A DNA stretch of 64,000 nucleotides from Buchnera aphidicola str. Ak (Acyrthosiphon kondoi) (GCF_000225445.1 NC_017256.1:577795-641794), one strand, 5' to 3'; numbered from the stretch's first letter, positions 19,077 through 31,245 are shown. Made by a program: numbers and translations. The notes: a model not told the origin generated them from the sequence alone.

Positions 19077-21275
19077 TTAGTTAGATTTATATAATGATAG
19101 TTCTATTTTTCTTTCATTTAAATTAACTGAGACTACTTTAACTTTTAAAGTATCACCGAGACAATAAGTATTTTTACTAGACTTACCAATTAATTTTAAT
19201 CCTAAAGAATCAAAATAATAGTAATCATCATGCAAAGAAGCTATATGAACTAAACCATCAATAAAAAATTGATTTAAACGGACAAAAAAACCAAATGAAG
19301 TCACGTTAGAAATAACGCCATCTAATATACAACCGATCTTTTTATACATAAAATCACATTTTAACCAATCGATCACATCTCTACTTGCTTCGTCTGCACG
19401 TCTTTCAGTTATAGAACAATGTACTCCTATTTTTTTCATTTCATTTGTAGTATATAAATGAGAATCACACAAATTATAATTGTTTGAAGATGTATTCTTA
19501 TTTTTTTTTGATATTAAATGTTTAATAACTCTATGCAAAATAAGATCGGGATAACGTCTAATAGGTGAAGTAAAATGAACATAACTAGATAAAGATAAAC
19601 CAAAATGACCCCGATTATCTGGAGAATATACAGCTTGTTTCATTGAACGTAATAATATCGTTTGAATCATTTCATATTCAGGAAGATTAGAAACATTTTT
19701 TAATAAATTTGAATAATGAGTAGATTCAGGAATATCTCCTCCTGATAATGTAAGTCCTAATTCATTTAGAAACAAACGAAAACTAAGAACATTTTCTTTT
19801 TTAGGACGATCATGGTTGCGAAACAAAACAGGATGTTTATGTTTTTCAACAAAATAAGCTGAAGCTATATTTGCTAAAATCATACATGATTCAATTAGTT
19901 TATGTGCATCATTTCTGATATTTTGATAAATATCTTCAATACGAGCATTAGAATCTAAAATAAATTTAGGCTCTATATTTTCAAAATAAATACCTTTTTT
20001 AGAAATATTATCCTTGTTTAATATTTTCTGCAAACACGACAAATTCTCAATATCTTGTAAAAATTCTTTGTATTTAGAGCGTAAAAAAATATCACCATTC
20101 CAAATTTTAAAAATCTCATTATATGTAAATCGTCCATGAGAACATATAATTGCTTCATAATGCTTATAATCAATAAGTTCTCCTTGATTTGATAAACTCA
20201 TTTCACATATCAAACATAAACGTTCTACATTAGGATTTAAAGAACATAAATCAGTAGAAATTTTTTCTGGTAACATAGGAATAACTGATGAAGGAAAATA
20301 TATAGATGTACCTCTCTCTAGTGCTTCTTTATCTAGAGGAGTATCTGGTTGAATATAAAAACTTACATCGGCAATAGCAACCCACAGATTCCAACCCGCT
20401 TCTGAGTTTGATTTTTTTTTACAAAAAACGGCATCATCAAAATCACGAGCATCTTCATCATCAATTGTAAAAAAAGGGAAATGTCTTAAATCTACACGGT
20501 TTTTAAAATCATGTTGATTTGTTTTATTGCTAATTTTACATATTTGTTTTTCAATTTCTTCTGACCATAAAGACGGGATAGAATATGTTCGTAATGCTAT
20601 ATCTATAGCTAAATTAGTACCCATTTCTTTTCCAAGAATTTCTACTATAAATCCTATCATTTTATTATTTCTTATAGGATGTTTTTTTAATTTTACGACT
20701 ACAATAGATTCTATAGGAATATCTTCTTTAATTGCTGAAGAAATAAAAATCTTAAAACTAAAACGCGTATCATCTGGAATCACAAATCTAATTTTATTCT
20801 GAACGTAATATCTACCGACAATTAATACATTATTGCGTTGTAATATTTTTAAAAATCTTGCTGAACTTCTTCTTTTTCTATGAGTATTAATAATGTGAGC
20901 AAGAATAATATCACCATGAATACAAAATTTCATTTGTTCTGATGAAAGCCAAAGATCGTCTTTTAATGTTTCTGTTCTAAGAAAACCATAACCATCTTTA
21001 TGTCCTATAACTGTGCCTTTAATCACTTTGAGACTTTCAGAAGCAATGTAACAACGATTTTTAGTATATATAACTTGGCCATCTCGTTCCATTGCTCTTA
21101 ATCTTCGACGTAACGCTTTTTTTTCTTCTTGATTATAAATGCTAAATTTTTTTTCTATTTTTTTTTGACTTATTAAATCTGAATATTTTTTAAGCCATGA
21201 TGAAATATATTCTCGACTAGGAATGGGATTTTTATATTTACTAGCTTCTCTTTTTTGGTAGGGATCTACTACCAT
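19077..21275 (-). CDS. rnr: Ribonuclease R
   Basis: RNase R is a 3'-5' exoribonuclease that degrades structured RNA and acts in rRNA quality control. The protein has the N-terminal helix-turn-helix and cold-shock domains, the catalytic RNB domain with DDEDARDFDDAV, and the C-terminal S1 domain ending near KIELSLYKSN. The 732 residues are about 80 fewer than in E. coli because the lysine-rich C-terminal tail is missing, a trimming that leaves all enzymatic domains. It is the downstream partner of purA, as in E. coli, where nsrR lies between them. Confidence 0.96.
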   Translation of the reverse strand: MVVDPYQKREASKYKNPIPSREYISSWLKKYSDLISQKKIEKKFSIYNQEEKKALRRRLRAMERDGQVIYTKNRCYIASESLKVIKGTVIGHKDGYGFLRTETLKDDLWLSSEQMKFCIHGDIILAHIINTHRKRRSSARFLKILQRNNVLIVGRYYVQNKIRFVIPDDTRFSFKIFISSAIKEDIPIESIVVVKLKKHPIRNNKMIGFIVEILGKEMGTNLAIDIALRTYSIPSLWSEEIEKQICKISNKTNQHDFKNRVDLRHFPFFTIDDEDARDFDDAVFCKKKSNSEAGWNLWVAIADVSFYIQPDTPLDKEALERGTSIYFPSSVIPMLPEKISTDLCSLNPNVERLCLICEMSLSNQGELIDYKHYEAIICSHGRFTYNEIFKIWNGDIFLRSKYKEFLQDIENLSCLQKILNKDNISKKGIYFENIEPKFILDSNARIEDIYQNIRNDAHKLIESCMILANIASAYFVEKHKHPVLFRNHDRPKKENVLSFRLFLNELGLTLSGGDIPESTHYSNLLKNVSNLPEYEMIQTILLRSMKQAVYSPDNRGHFGLSLSSYVHFTSPIRRYPDLILHRVIKHLISKKNKNTSSNNYNLCDSHLYTTNEMKKIGVHCSITERRADEASRDVIDWLKCDFMYKKIGCILDGVISNVTSFGFFVRLNQFFIDGLVHIASLHDDYYYFDSLGLKLIGKSSKNTYCLGDTLKVKVVSVNLNERKIELSLYKSN

Positions 21276-21416
21276 ATTTACTTCTCCAAGTATATTATTT
21301 TATAATATAATTATATATTAATAAATTTTAATCTGTTTAATTTATTAAGACTGTAACTGAAGCGGAAATTAATATTTAATTATTATTTAGTTCTTCATGA
21401 TAAAAAAATTTATTTT

Positions 21417-22733
<1,317 letters not shown>

Positions 22734-22762
22734 TTAAATATTTTGAACGGTTATATTGACAA

Positions 22763-23869
22763 TTATCGGCTTTCGATATCAATCATTTTATTCATATATT
22801 GAAAAAAATCATTATCTGAGTCGATTAATATAATATTTCCATTATTTTTAAAACTGTTTTCATATGCACGTAAACTGCGAATAAAAAAATAAAAATCAGG
22901 TTCTTTGCTAAAATTTTCTGCAAATAATTTTGTAACTTCAGCTTCTCCTTGACTTTTAATGATTAAAGCTTTTTTTTGTGCTTCTGCTAGTATTATAGAT
23001 ACTTTATAATCTGCAGTTGCACGTAATTTTTCAGCTTGTTCTTGTCCTTGAGAACGTTGACTTCTAGCTACTGCTTCTCTTTCGGCTCTCATTCGATTAT
23101 ATATAGCTTCAGAAATCTCAATAGGCAGATTAATTTGCTTAATACGAACGTCTACTACTTGAATTCCTAATGCATTCATGCTATTAATATTCATCGTTAG
23201 AGAGTTTTTTTCAAGAGATTTTTTTTCAAGAGAGTTTTTTTCAAGAGAGTTTTTTTCAAGAGAGTTTTTTTCAAGAGATTTTTTTTCAAGAGAGTTTTTT
23301 TCAAGAGAGTTTTTTTCAAGAGAGTTTTTTTCAAGAGAGTTTTTTTCAAGAGAGTTTTTTTCAAGAGAGTTTTTTTCAAGATTAACAGTTCCTTTATTTA
23401 ATGAATGCAAAACATCAGTTGTTAATTTTCCTCTTGAATCAGTGATAATTTCTTTAACATCAAGACAACCTATTTCAGAACGTAATCGATCATTAAATTT
23501 TCTCTTTAATAATACTTCAGCTTGAAAAACATCTCCTCCTCCAGTAGCAAGATAATAACGACTAAAATCATTGATGCGCCATTTTATATAAGAGTCAATA
23601 ATAAGATCTTTTTTTTCTTTCGTAACAAAACGATCTGCTTGATTATCCATAGTATGAATTCTTCTGTCTAACATTTTAACAGTTTCTAAAAACGGTAATT
23701 TAAAATGTAATCCAGGATTATATACTACTATTTTTTGTTCGTTATTACGTAAGACTTTACCAAATTGCAAAACAATACCACATTCTCCTTCTTTGACGAT
23801 AAAAAAAGAAGAAGATAAAAAAAGAAAAAAGATACTTGACATAAAAATAAAAATTTTGTTCATATTCAT
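22763..23869 (-). CDS. hflC: FtsH modulator HflC carrying a tandem-repeat insertion
   Basis: HflC is an SPFH-domain inner-membrane protein that with HflK forms a large periplasmic cage around FtsH. An N-terminal membrane anchor is followed by the SPFH domain (VKEGECGIVLQFGKV, GLHFKLPFLETVKMLDRRI) and the C-terminal coiled coil. At 368 residues it exceeds E. coli HflC (334). The excess comes from 12 pentapeptide repeats (SLEKN, twice SLEKK) placed between ...DVLHSLN and SMNALGI, where E. coli has a variable Ala/Glu-rich segment. The frame is intact. The start overlaps the hflK stop by 4 bp. Confidence 0.95.
   Translation of the reverse strand: MNMNKIFIFMSSIFFLFLSSSFFIVKEGECGIVLQFGKVLRNNEQKIVVYNPGLHFKLPFLETVKMLDRRIHTMDNQADRFVTKEKKDLIIDSYIKWRINDFSRYYLATGGGDVFQAEVLLKRKFNDRLRSEIGCLDVKEIITDSRGKLTTDVLHSLNKGTVNLEKNSLEKNSLEKNSLEKNSLEKNSLEKNSLEKKSLEKNSLEKNSLEKNSLEKKSLEKNSLTMNINSMNALGIQVVDVRIKQINLPIEISEAIYNRMRAEREAVARSQRSQGQEQAEKLRATADYKVSIILAEAQKKALIIKSQGEAEVTKLFAENFSKEPDFYFFIRSLRAYENSFKNNGNIILIDSDNDFFQYMNKMIDIESR
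23201..23380 (-). repeat. 15-bp minisatellite, 12 uninterrupted copies, inside hflC
   Basis: The plus-strand unit AGAGTTTTTTTCAAG is repeated 12 times end to end. Copies 2 and 6 have AGAT in place of AGAG and are otherwise identical. Because the unit is five codons long, copy-number change keeps hflC in frame and adds or removes five residues. No other array like it is present in the window. Confidence 0.97.
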
Positions 23870-25086
23870 TCTCTCTCTATATTTTTAAATTCACTTCGAA
23901 TAGAATCAATATGACGTTGTTCTAAAATATCATTAGAAGGCAATGAAGAAAGAAAATTAACATTTTTTTGTTTCTTGTCAAAAAAAGAACTATTTTTATT
24001 AAACTCAATGTTATTTTTAATGTTTTTATTAAGCAGTTTTGCATGAGAAAAAAAATTATCCAATGATAAAAAAAACATAGTATTACTTTTCTTGTTAATA
24101 AATATTTTTTTATTTTTACTTAATAATCTTTCCATAGATTCTATATAAAGACGTTTTAAAGTAATATTTTTAGCTGTTCTATACTCAGGTAAAATTTTAG
24201 AAAAACGGGTAACTTCTCCTTGAGCATTTAGAATCATACGTGAAGAATATGCTCGAGCTTCTTCTAAAATTCTTTGTGCTCGACCATTAGCTCTGGGCTG
24301 TACTTCATTAGAATAAGCTTCCGCTTCACGTACATACTGTTCACGATTTTCACGTGCTGCAATTGCATCATCAAAAGCGGCTTTAACTTCTTCAGGAGGT
24401 CTAGCTGTTTGAAAATTAACATCTAATATTGTAATTCCCATTTTATATGGTTTAATTATTTCTTCGATTTCTTTTTGAGTGTCACTTTTGACTAAAGTAC
24501 GCCCCTCTGTTAGTATTCGATCCATAGTTGAACGTCCAATAACACCTCTTAATGCACTGTCTGTTGCTTGACGCAAACTATCATCTGGATAACAGACAGA
24601 AAAAAGATAATCAGTAGGTTCAGTTATTTTATATTGTACATTCATCTCTACGCGCACTAAATTTTCATCTGAAGTTAACATGATACCTGAAGTTGCTAAT
24701 TCACGGACAGTTTCAACATTTACAGCTTTAACTTGATTAAAAAAAATAGGTTTCCAGTTTAATCCTGGCTGAACTAAATGACTAAATTTACCAAAACTAG
24801 TAACTACTCCGCGTTCAGCTTCTTTAATGGTATAAAAACCACTAATACACCAAATAAAAAAACTTATAAATATCATTATTAAAAAAGGATGAATTATTTT
24901 TTTTGATGAACCTGAAGAATTATTTCTTTTAATAATAATGTTTCTAAGACTATATAAAAAATTTTTTATATCTAATACAGTATTTTTTTTTTCATGTTTA
25001 TTATTTGAACAGTTTTTATTATTTCTGTTCTTATTCCCCCATGGATCAAATTCAGATTTATTATCATTTGGTTTGTTCCAAACCAT
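23866..25086 (-). CDS. hflK: FtsH modulator HflK
   Basis: HflK partners HflC in the HflKC complex that regulates the FtsH protease. A polar, Asn-rich cytoplasmic N-terminus (MVWNKPNDN, DPWG) precedes one membrane segment and the SPFH domain (GFYTIKEAERGVVTSFGKFSHLV, VNVETVRELATSG). The AFDDAIAARENREQYVREAEAYSNEVQPRANG-type coiled coil region is strongly conserved in sequence with E. coli. I chose the ATG at 25086, which matches the E. coli start and has AGGT upstream, over one four codons earlier. hfq and hflX, which precede it in E. coli, are missing. Confidence 0.95.
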   Translation of the reverse strand: MVWNKPNDNKSEFDPWGNKNRNNKNCSNNKHEKKNTVLDIKNFLYSLRNIIIKRNNSSGSSKKIIHPFLIMIFISFFIWCISGFYTIKEAERGVVTSFGKFSHLVQPGLNWKPIFFNQVKAVNVETVRELATSGIMLTSDENLVRVEMNVQYKITEPTDYLFSVCYPDDSLRQATDSALRGVIGRSTMDRILTEGRTLVKSDTQKEIEEIIKPYKMGITILDVNFQTARPPEEVKAAFDDAIAARENREQYVREAEAYSNEVQPRANGRAQRILEEARAYSSRMILNAQGEVTRFSKILPEYRTAKNITLKRLYIESMERLLSKNKKIFINKKSNTMFFLSLDNFFSHAKLLNKNIKNNIEFNKNSSFFDKKQKNVNFLSSLPSNDILEQRHIDSIRSEFKNIERE

Positions 25087-25244
25087 CTTATACCTCATTT
25101 TTTAGTTTTTTGCCAAAATAAATTTTAAAAATAATTTAAGCAATTGTATTCTTTTTGATAATAAGATATAAAAAAGATATTATTAAAATAACACATCTTC
25201 TATTTTTAAAAATAAAAAATCCAATTTTTATAAAATAAATAAAA

Positions 25245-26207
25245 TTATTCAGATAATTTAGTTTTTTGAAGCACATCTAATATTTTTTTAACTAAAACAT
25301 TAGGAATCGAATTATATAATATTTTATTAAGATTTTCCCATTTTTTCAACCATGTTAATTGATGTTTAGCAAGTTTTCTCGTAGCATATATCATCTTATT
25401 TAACATTTCTTTATAACTGTTTTTGTATTCAAGATACTCCCACATTTGACGATATCCTATACATCGAATAGATGGCAAATTTACATGTAAATCTCCTCTT
25501 AAAAAAAGATGTTCTACTTCTTTTTGAAAACCTAAAATCAACATTTTTTTTATACGTAATTCAATTCTATTATTTAACCATTCTTTATTCGGGGGTATAA
25601 TAGCGAATTGAAAAATATTATATGGTAATTTATAGTAATTATTTTTTTTTAGTTCTGTTACACTTTTTCCAGAAAGATAAAACACTTCTAAAGCTCTGAG
25701 TAATCTTTGAAAATCATTTTTATGAATTCGAGCAGCTGAAACAGGATCTATCAATTCTAATTTTTTATGTAAGAAATTTTTTTCATTTTTTTTGTCTAGT
25801 AAATATTCACGAACTTTAATATTAGATGATGGCAAAATAGATAATCCATTTAGTAATATATTATAATAAAACATTGTTCCACCAACGAGACAAGGTATTT
25901 TCTCTAATTTAATGATATCATTGATTTCTTTCAAAACATCTTTTTGAAATTCTCCAGCTGAATAATTTTCAATAGGATCTTTGATATTTAATAAACGATG
26001 AGGATGACTAGATAGATCAGAAGCACTCGGCTTGTCTGTTCCAATATCCATTCCACGATAAATTAACGCAGAATCTACACTAATTAATTCTATTGGCAAG
26101 TATCTTCTAAGACATATAGCAAGCTTACTCTTACCACATGCCGTAGGTCCCATTAAAAAAATAACAACAGGTTTTTTTTTATAAAAAATCATATTTTTAA
26201 AATACAT
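25245..26207 (-). CDS. miaA: tRNA dimethylallyltransferase MiaA
   Basis: MiaA adds a dimethylallyl group to A37 of tRNAs that read codons beginning with U. The P-loop GPTACGKS is at residues 20-27, with SVDSALIYRGMDIGT, the GGTMFYY segment and PSIRCIGYRQMW conserved. It has 320 residues (E. coli 316). Its start lies inside the 3' end of mutL (19-bp overlap); a second ATG at 26192 would reduce the overlap. Translational coupling with mutL is likely. Confidence 0.95.
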   Translation of the reverse strand: MYFKNMIFYKKKPVVIFLMGPTACGKSKLAICLRRYLPIELISVDSALIYRGMDIGTDKPSASDLSSHPHRLLNIKDPIENYSAGEFQKDVLKEINDIIKLEKIPCLVGGTMFYYNILLNGLSILPSSNIKVREYLLDKKNEKNFLHKKLELIDPVSAARIHKNDFQRLLRALEVFYLSGKSVTELKKNNYYKLPYNIFQFAIIPPNKEWLNNRIELRIKKMLILGFQKEVEHLFLRGDLHVNLPSIRCIGYRQMWEYLEYKNSYKEMLNKMIYATRKLAKHQLTWLKKWENLNKILYNSIPNVLVKKILDVLQKTKLSE

Positions 26208-27940
26208 AAGGCTGCATTAATATTTATTTTTTGTAATAATTTTTGTGGAGGATTTATTAGTAATAAAGGACAATAATGTTCTATTTCTAAAAGTACTTTA
26301 ATTCCATTAACAAGAGTCCAGTTTTTTGATTCTACAAAAATATTTATATAAAACCAATTTACTATTTCCGAAATTAAGACTTGTTGTTTAAGAAATAAAA
26401 AAGCGAAAAAATTTGATATTATTAGATCAAGGTTTCGTTTTTTTAAAAAATTAGGAACAGAAGATAAAATAACATAGTTTTTTTTAAAAATTAAATTAAA
26501 TCCAATTTTTAATAAAATTTCTTTATTATTAAATAAAATTATATATTCTTCAGACGTAAGATTAACTTTAATATTACTTAAAGAACATTCAGGTATAATT
26601 TTTTCTTCAATATTGTTTTGTAATATTTTTTTTCTGACTATTGCGTTAGCTAAAGGCAATGAAATTAATGAAAAATTATTACGATAATAAATTAAACCAT
26701 AATATTTACGTACAATTATTAATAATTTTCCAATAGAACATTTATATTTTTCTAAATAAGTATCAGAAAGAAGATTATTGTATTTTTTTTTTATAATTAT
26801 ATTTTTAGTAATATTTTTTTTTTTAAAAGACAGTAAAGAGACTAATCTTAAAAAAATAAAATTTAAGGAAGTTAAATTAGATTCTTTTTTTTCATATACG
26901 TTATTTTTTTTGTATAAAGAATTATTTAATAAAAAAATTTTTTTAATTTTTTCTAAATTATACAAAACAGTTTCATAAATAAATGTATAAATTATATTAG
27001 GTCTATGAAATCTAATTTCATTTTTAGTAGGATGGATATTAACATCAATATTATGAGATGCGATTTTTAAATACAAAACAAATGATATGTTTGTTTTTCC
27101 TATTACTTTATGATAAGCAGAATGAACAGCATTAATAAAAATATTATTATAAACATATCGCTTATTAACATAGCAATATTGAATATTTTTTAATACTTTA
27201 AAATCGTAAGGATTAGATATCCATCCAAATAAAAGCATATTATATCTTTTTTCTTTTATTTCTATAAACTGATTTTTATCAACTATGTTCAATATATCTT
27301 TTAATCTGTTAATTTTATTTTTTTTGTTATTTATAGCATTGTATTTTATAATTAATTTTTTATTATGTTTAAGAGAAAAATTTATATAGAAATAAGATAA
27401 AGCTATTTTTTTTATTACTTGACAAATCCTTGAAAATTCTAATTTTTTATTTTTTAAAAATTTTAGACGTACTGGCATGTTATAAAATAAATTTTCTACT
27501 ATAATAGTAGTGCCTTGAGGATGTCCTGTAGGTTGTAAATCAACACTATTACTAATAAATCCTTCTAAGTATATTTTCCAAGCCACTTCATCAAATTCAG
27601 TACAAGAAATTAAAGTTAATCTTGAAACAGCTCTGATGCTAGCTAACGCTTCTCCTCGAAACCCAAAAGTAGTCAGTGTATCTAAATCTGATAATGAATT
27701 GATTTTACTAGTAGCATGATGAGAAGCCGCAAGTAATAAATCGTTTTTATGAATACCGCAACCGTCATCTTTTAAGATGATGGATTGAAAACCGTTTTTT
27801 TCTACTAAAATATCAATATTTTTTGAACCAGCATCTATGCTGTTCTCGATAATTTCTTTAATAACTGACGCTGGACATTCAATGATTTCTCCAGCAGAAA
27901 TTTGACTTGATAAATCAGATGGTAATATACGAATAGGCAT
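26189..27940 (-). CDS. mutL: DNA mismatch repair protein MutL
   Basis: MutL links mismatch recognition by MutS to downstream excision. The GHKL ATPase domain is clear: E29 and N33 in IKEIIENSIDAGS, DDGCGI, HATSKI, TFGFRGEALASI. The dimerisation domain is retained at the C-terminus (VNGIKVLLEIEHYCPLL). The 583 residues compare with 615 in E. coli, and the linker between domains is Asn/Lys-rich. A ten-base T run at 26783-26792 lies within the gene, yet the frame is intact. Confidence 0.95.
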   Translation of the reverse strand: MPIRILPSDLSSQISAGEIIECPASVIKEIIENSIDAGSKNIDILVEKNGFQSIILKDDGCGIHKNDLLLAASHHATSKINSLSDLDTLTTFGFRGEALASIRAVSRLTLISCTEFDEVAWKIYLEGFISNSVDLQPTGHPQGTTIIVENLFYNMPVRLKFLKNKKLEFSRICQVIKKIALSYFYINFSLKHNKKLIIKYNAINNKKNKINRLKDILNIVDKNQFIEIKEKRYNMLLFGWISNPYDFKVLKNIQYCYVNKRYVYNNIFINAVHSAYHKVIGKTNISFVLYLKIASHNIDVNIHPTKNEIRFHRPNIIYTFIYETVLYNLEKIKKIFLLNNSLYKKNNVYEKKESNLTSLNFIFLRLVSLLSFKKKNITKNIIIKKKYNNLLSDTYLEKYKCSIGKLLIIVRKYYGLIYYRNNFSLISLPLANAIVRKKILQNNIEEKIIPECSLSNIKVNLTSEEYIILFNNKEILLKIGFNLIFKKNYVILSSVPNFLKKRNLDLIISNFFAFLFLKQQVLISEIVNWFYINIFVESKNWTLVNGIKVLLEIEHYCPLLLINPPQKLLQKININAALCILKI

Positions 27941-27976
27941 TACCTTGTTCTCTAAATTTTTTTAATTAATCTTAAT

Positions 27977-29134
27977 TTATTGAATTGTTTTCAAAATTGA
28001 ATTGTATTCTAAAATAATAGCATCTACTTCTTTACTATTGACAGGTAAATTAGAAATTTGAATTAAAGTATTTTTTAAACCTTGTTTTTTTATTAAAGAT
28101 GCAATTCGTATTGATTCTGCATCTTTTGAATTCTGATAATAAAATGCTGCTGCAATACCTTTTACTAAATTAGAATAAGGTAGTTGATATTTAATAGCTC
28201 CTAACAAAGGTTTTATTAAACGTTCTTCTCTTCCTAATTTTTGTAATGGATTTCTTGCTATACGTGTAAGGTTATCTGATAAAAAAGGATTTTCAAGACG
28301 CAAGAAAATTTTTTTAATATAAGATAAATGATCATTTTTATTAAATTTATAACGTTTGATTAATACTGATCCGCTTTCCTCCATAGCAAATCTTACAATA
28401 CTGCGTATTTTTTTATCTGAAATAGCTTCCTTCATAGTTTTATATTTTTTTATCAAACCCAGGTAAGCTGCTACAGCATGTCCGGTATTTAATGTAAATA
28501 ATTTACGCTCTATAAAAGCAATTAAATTATCACTTAACTTCATATCAATTATTTTTGGTATTGTTCCTTTAAATTGAGTGATATTAACAATCCATTCTTT
28601 AAATTCTTCGGCAATTAAAGATAAATCATTATTGTTTTTAAAAAAGGGTATGATTGTATCAATACTACAATCTACAAAACCAATATATTTTTTTAGATAT
28701 TCTTGATATTTCATAGGTATTTTCTTGAGAATTTCTTGTTTTAGAAAAGAACTTGCTCTAATTTTATTTTCACAAGCAATAATATTAAGTGGTTGTATAG
28801 ATTGATTTTGAATTTTTAAGATTATTCCATACATAATAATTGAAGCAATTTTATCTAATGCCCGAGGGCCTACTGCAGTAGTAATTAGATTAACTGAAGC
28901 AACTATTTTTATAATGTTTGGATCATTAGAATTTACAGCACTTACTTTTTTAACATCAACAATCTTATCTTGATTAGCACCAACTATTTTTACTGAATAT
29001 TTTTTTTTACAATTAATAGCATCTACTATATCTTGATTAACATCAGAAAAAATAACATTAAAACCAGATTCTGATAACGTTTTACCAATAAAACCACGCC
29101 CAATATTTCCGGCTCCAAAATGCAGTGCTTTCAT
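27977..29134 (-). CDS. mtlD: Mannitol-1-phosphate 5-dehydrogenase
   Basis: MtlD oxidises mannitol 1-phosphate to fructose 6-phosphate with NAD+. The NAD-binding MKALHFGAGNIGRGFIG opens the protein and KLFTLNTGHA is in the catalytic domain. The 385 residues compare with 382 in E. coli. It lies 44 bp after mtlA on the same strand and acts on its product; the repressor gene mtlR is absent. The pgi gene just upstream handles the resulting fructose 6-phosphate. Confidence 0.96.
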   Translation of the reverse strand: MKALHFGAGNIGRGFIGKTLSESGFNVIFSDVNQDIVDAINCKKKYSVKIVGANQDKIVDVKKVSAVNSNDPNIIKIVASVNLITTAVGPRALDKIASIIMYGIILKIQNQSIQPLNIIACENKIRASSFLKQEILKKIPMKYQEYLKKYIGFVDCSIDTIIPFFKNNNDLSLIAEEFKEWIVNITQFKGTIPKIIDMKLSDNLIAFIERKLFTLNTGHAVAAYLGLIKKYKTMKEAISDKKIRSIVRFAMEESGSVLIKRYKFNKNDHLSYIKKIFLRLENPFLSDNLTRIARNPLQKLGREERLIKPLLGAIKYQLPYSNLVKGIAAAFYYQNSKDAESIRIASLIKKQGLKNTLIQISNLPVNSKEVDAIILEYNSILKTIQ

Positions 29135-29178
29135 AATTAAGTCCAGTAAAATTTTATATTAAAATTAATAGCAGCACA

Positions 29179-31077
29179 TTAAATTTTTTCAATAGTCAAA
29201 AGTGACAAGGCCTCTTTTGTGCTAGTAGTATTAGATAATATTTTAATTGTATCTTTATTATCTAATGCATTAGTAATGCTACTTACTACCATGATATGCT
29301 CGTTATTCTTGGCAGCAATACCAATTACAAGATAAGCAATATCATCGATATCTTCTCCAAAAAGAACACCTTGTGGAAATTGACAAAAAATTATCCCAGT
29401 TCTTAATATAGAATCTTTTGCCTCGATAGTTCCATGTGGTAAAGCTATTGATTCTCCTAACCAAGTAGAAGCTATTTTTTCTCTTTCTAACATGGAATTA
29501 ATATAATCAGATTTGACATAACCTTGCTTTACTAAGTGCTTCCCGACAATATTGATCGCTTCTTCTTTATTATTTGCATACTGGTTAAGAATAATATCAT
29601 GTTCACTTAACTGAAATAAATTATGTGATGTTTTTATATTATTTATTTTTAAAGAATTACTAGGATTATTTTTTAAATCACGTGTACTTTTTATTAATTG
29701 TTTTACTAAATTATCATAAAAATTATTGTTAAGAAAGTTTTTTAAAGATATATGCTGAGCATCTGGTGCGTATTCTTGAGCCCTATGAGTTAAATTTTTA
29801 TGTGTAATTACTAAATCTGCATTTTTAGGTAATACATTGATTGCCATATTTAAAATAGAAATATGGTTTAAATTGGCACTTTTTATTTTTTTACGAAGAA
29901 TGCTTGCACCCATAGCACTAGATCCCATTCCCGCATCACAAGCAACGATAATAGTTTTAATTTCACTAAATTTAATAGTATCAAAATTATCTTGTAATAT
30001 TTCTATATTTAAATGATTTTTATGTTTATTGATATTTTTTCTACTATCTTGATTAAAAGTATAAAAATTAAATTTTAATAGTATAATAGAACTAATAAAA
30101 GAAATTATAAAAGAACAAAAAATAGAAGTAATATTAGCAAAGTAAAGATGTTTAGGTGTCAAGGCTAAAATAGATAAAATAGAACCTGGTGACGCTGCTG
30201 AAATTAAACCGCCATGTAATAAAACGAGCATAAAAATACCGCTCATACCACCTAAAATAAGAGAAATGATTAATTTTGGTTTAATTAAAACATAAGGAAA
30301 ATAAATTTCATGTACTCCTCCTAAAAATTCAATTAATGCTGCTCCTCCAGAAGATCTAGATAATTCACCTTTTCCAAAAAAAAACCATGCCATTAAGACA
30401 CCCAATCCTGGACCTGGATTAGATTCGATCAAAAAAAATATAGAGCTGTGTTTATCTAATGCATCTTGAATACCTAAAGGAGAAAAAATGCCATGATTTA
30501 TAACATTATTTAAAAAAAATATCTTAGCCGGTTCTATAACAATAGCGGTAAGAGGCAATAAATTATAAGATACAATAATTTTAATTAATTCTCCTAAAAT
30601 AAGAGAAATCCATTCAATAAATGGACCTATTGTAAAAAATGAAATTATTGCTAATAATATTCCAAATATAGCAAGAGAAAAATTATTAACTAACATTTCA
30701 AAGCCATTTTTTATCTTATTTTCTATTTTTTTATCAAAATATTTTATTACCCAACCACCTAAGGGTCCTACAATCATTCCACCTAATAACATTGGTATAT
30801 TAGTACTGGTAATAACTCCTATAGTAGTTATACTGCCAACTAAACCTCCTCTAGAACCGGAAATTAAACTACCTCCAGTATATCCAATTAAAATAGGTAA
30901 AAGATAGAAAATTATAGGAGATATTAGTTGTTCTAAATTCTTATTAGGTTGCCATCCTAAGGGCATGAATAAAGCAGTCATTATTCCCCATGCAATAAAA
31001 ATACTTATATTAGGCATTATCATATTACTTAAAAATCGACCAAAATTTTGTATTTTTAATTTAATTAATATCAACAT
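29179..31077 (-). CDS. mtlA: Mannitol PTS permease EIICBA
   Basis: MtlA imports mannitol and phosphorylates it. The three domains are in order: a multi-pass IIC membrane domain ([19 protein letters not shown] at the start, [20 protein letters not shown]), IIB with its phosphorylated Cys in [12 protein letters not shown] near residue 380, and IIA with its His in [12 protein letters not shown] near residue 550. I use the ATG at 31077 (632 residues; E. coli 637) with GAGTGG upstream; a GTG three codons earlier is possible. The gene depends on Enzyme I and HPr encoded elsewhere. Confidence 0.96.
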   Translation of the reverse strand: MLILIKLKIQNFGRFLSNMIMPNISIFIAWGIMTALFMPLGWQPNKNLEQLISPIIFYLLPILIGYTGGSLISGSRGGLVGSITTIGVITSTNIPMLLGGMIVGPLGGWVIKYFDKKIENKIKNGFEMLVNNFSLAIFGILLAIISFFTIGPFIEWISLILGELIKIIVSYNLLPLTAIVIEPAKIFFLNNVINHGIFSPLGIQDALDKHSSIFFLIESNPGPGLGVLMAWFFFGKGELSRSSGGAALIEFLGGVHEIYFPYVLIKPKLIISLILGGMSGIFMLVLLHGGLISAASPGSILSILALTPKHLYFANITSIFCSFIISFISSIILLKFNFYTFNQDSRKNINKHKNHLNIEILQDNFDTIKFSEIKTIIVACDAGMGSSAMGASILRKKIKSANLNHISILNMAINVLPKNADLVITHKNLTHRAQEYAPDAQHISLKNFLNNNFYDNLVKQLIKSTRDLKNNPSNSLKINNIKTSHNLFQLSEHDIILNQYANNKEEAINIVGKHLVKQGYVKSDYINSMLEREKIASTWLGESIALPHGTIEAKDSILRTGIIFCQFPQGVLFGEDIDDIAYLVIGIAAKNNEHIMVVSSITNALDNKDTIKILSNTTSTKEALSLLTIEKI

Positions 31078-31245
31078 AATAACCACTCGTATTCTTAAAA
31101 ACTAAAATTTTTAAAATAATTTTAAAGTAAAGAATTAATAATTGAATTATTAATTAAGTTTTTTAAAAGATAAATATTTGTCTGATGTATACATATAGTA
31201 TTTAAAAAAAATTTTAATCTACTAAATCTACTATTTAATTTTAAC

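Noticed and set aside
23201..23380. Tandem array considered as a CRISPR
   Set aside because: Units are directly adjacent with no spacers and lie within a conserved coding frame.
23178..23525. Plus-strand and alternate-frame reading frames over the hflC repeat (FFSRE and KKTLL type repeats)
   Set aside because: They are shadows of the 15-bp minisatellite, which is open in several frames because its unit has no stop in them; hflC on the minus strand is the conserved gene.
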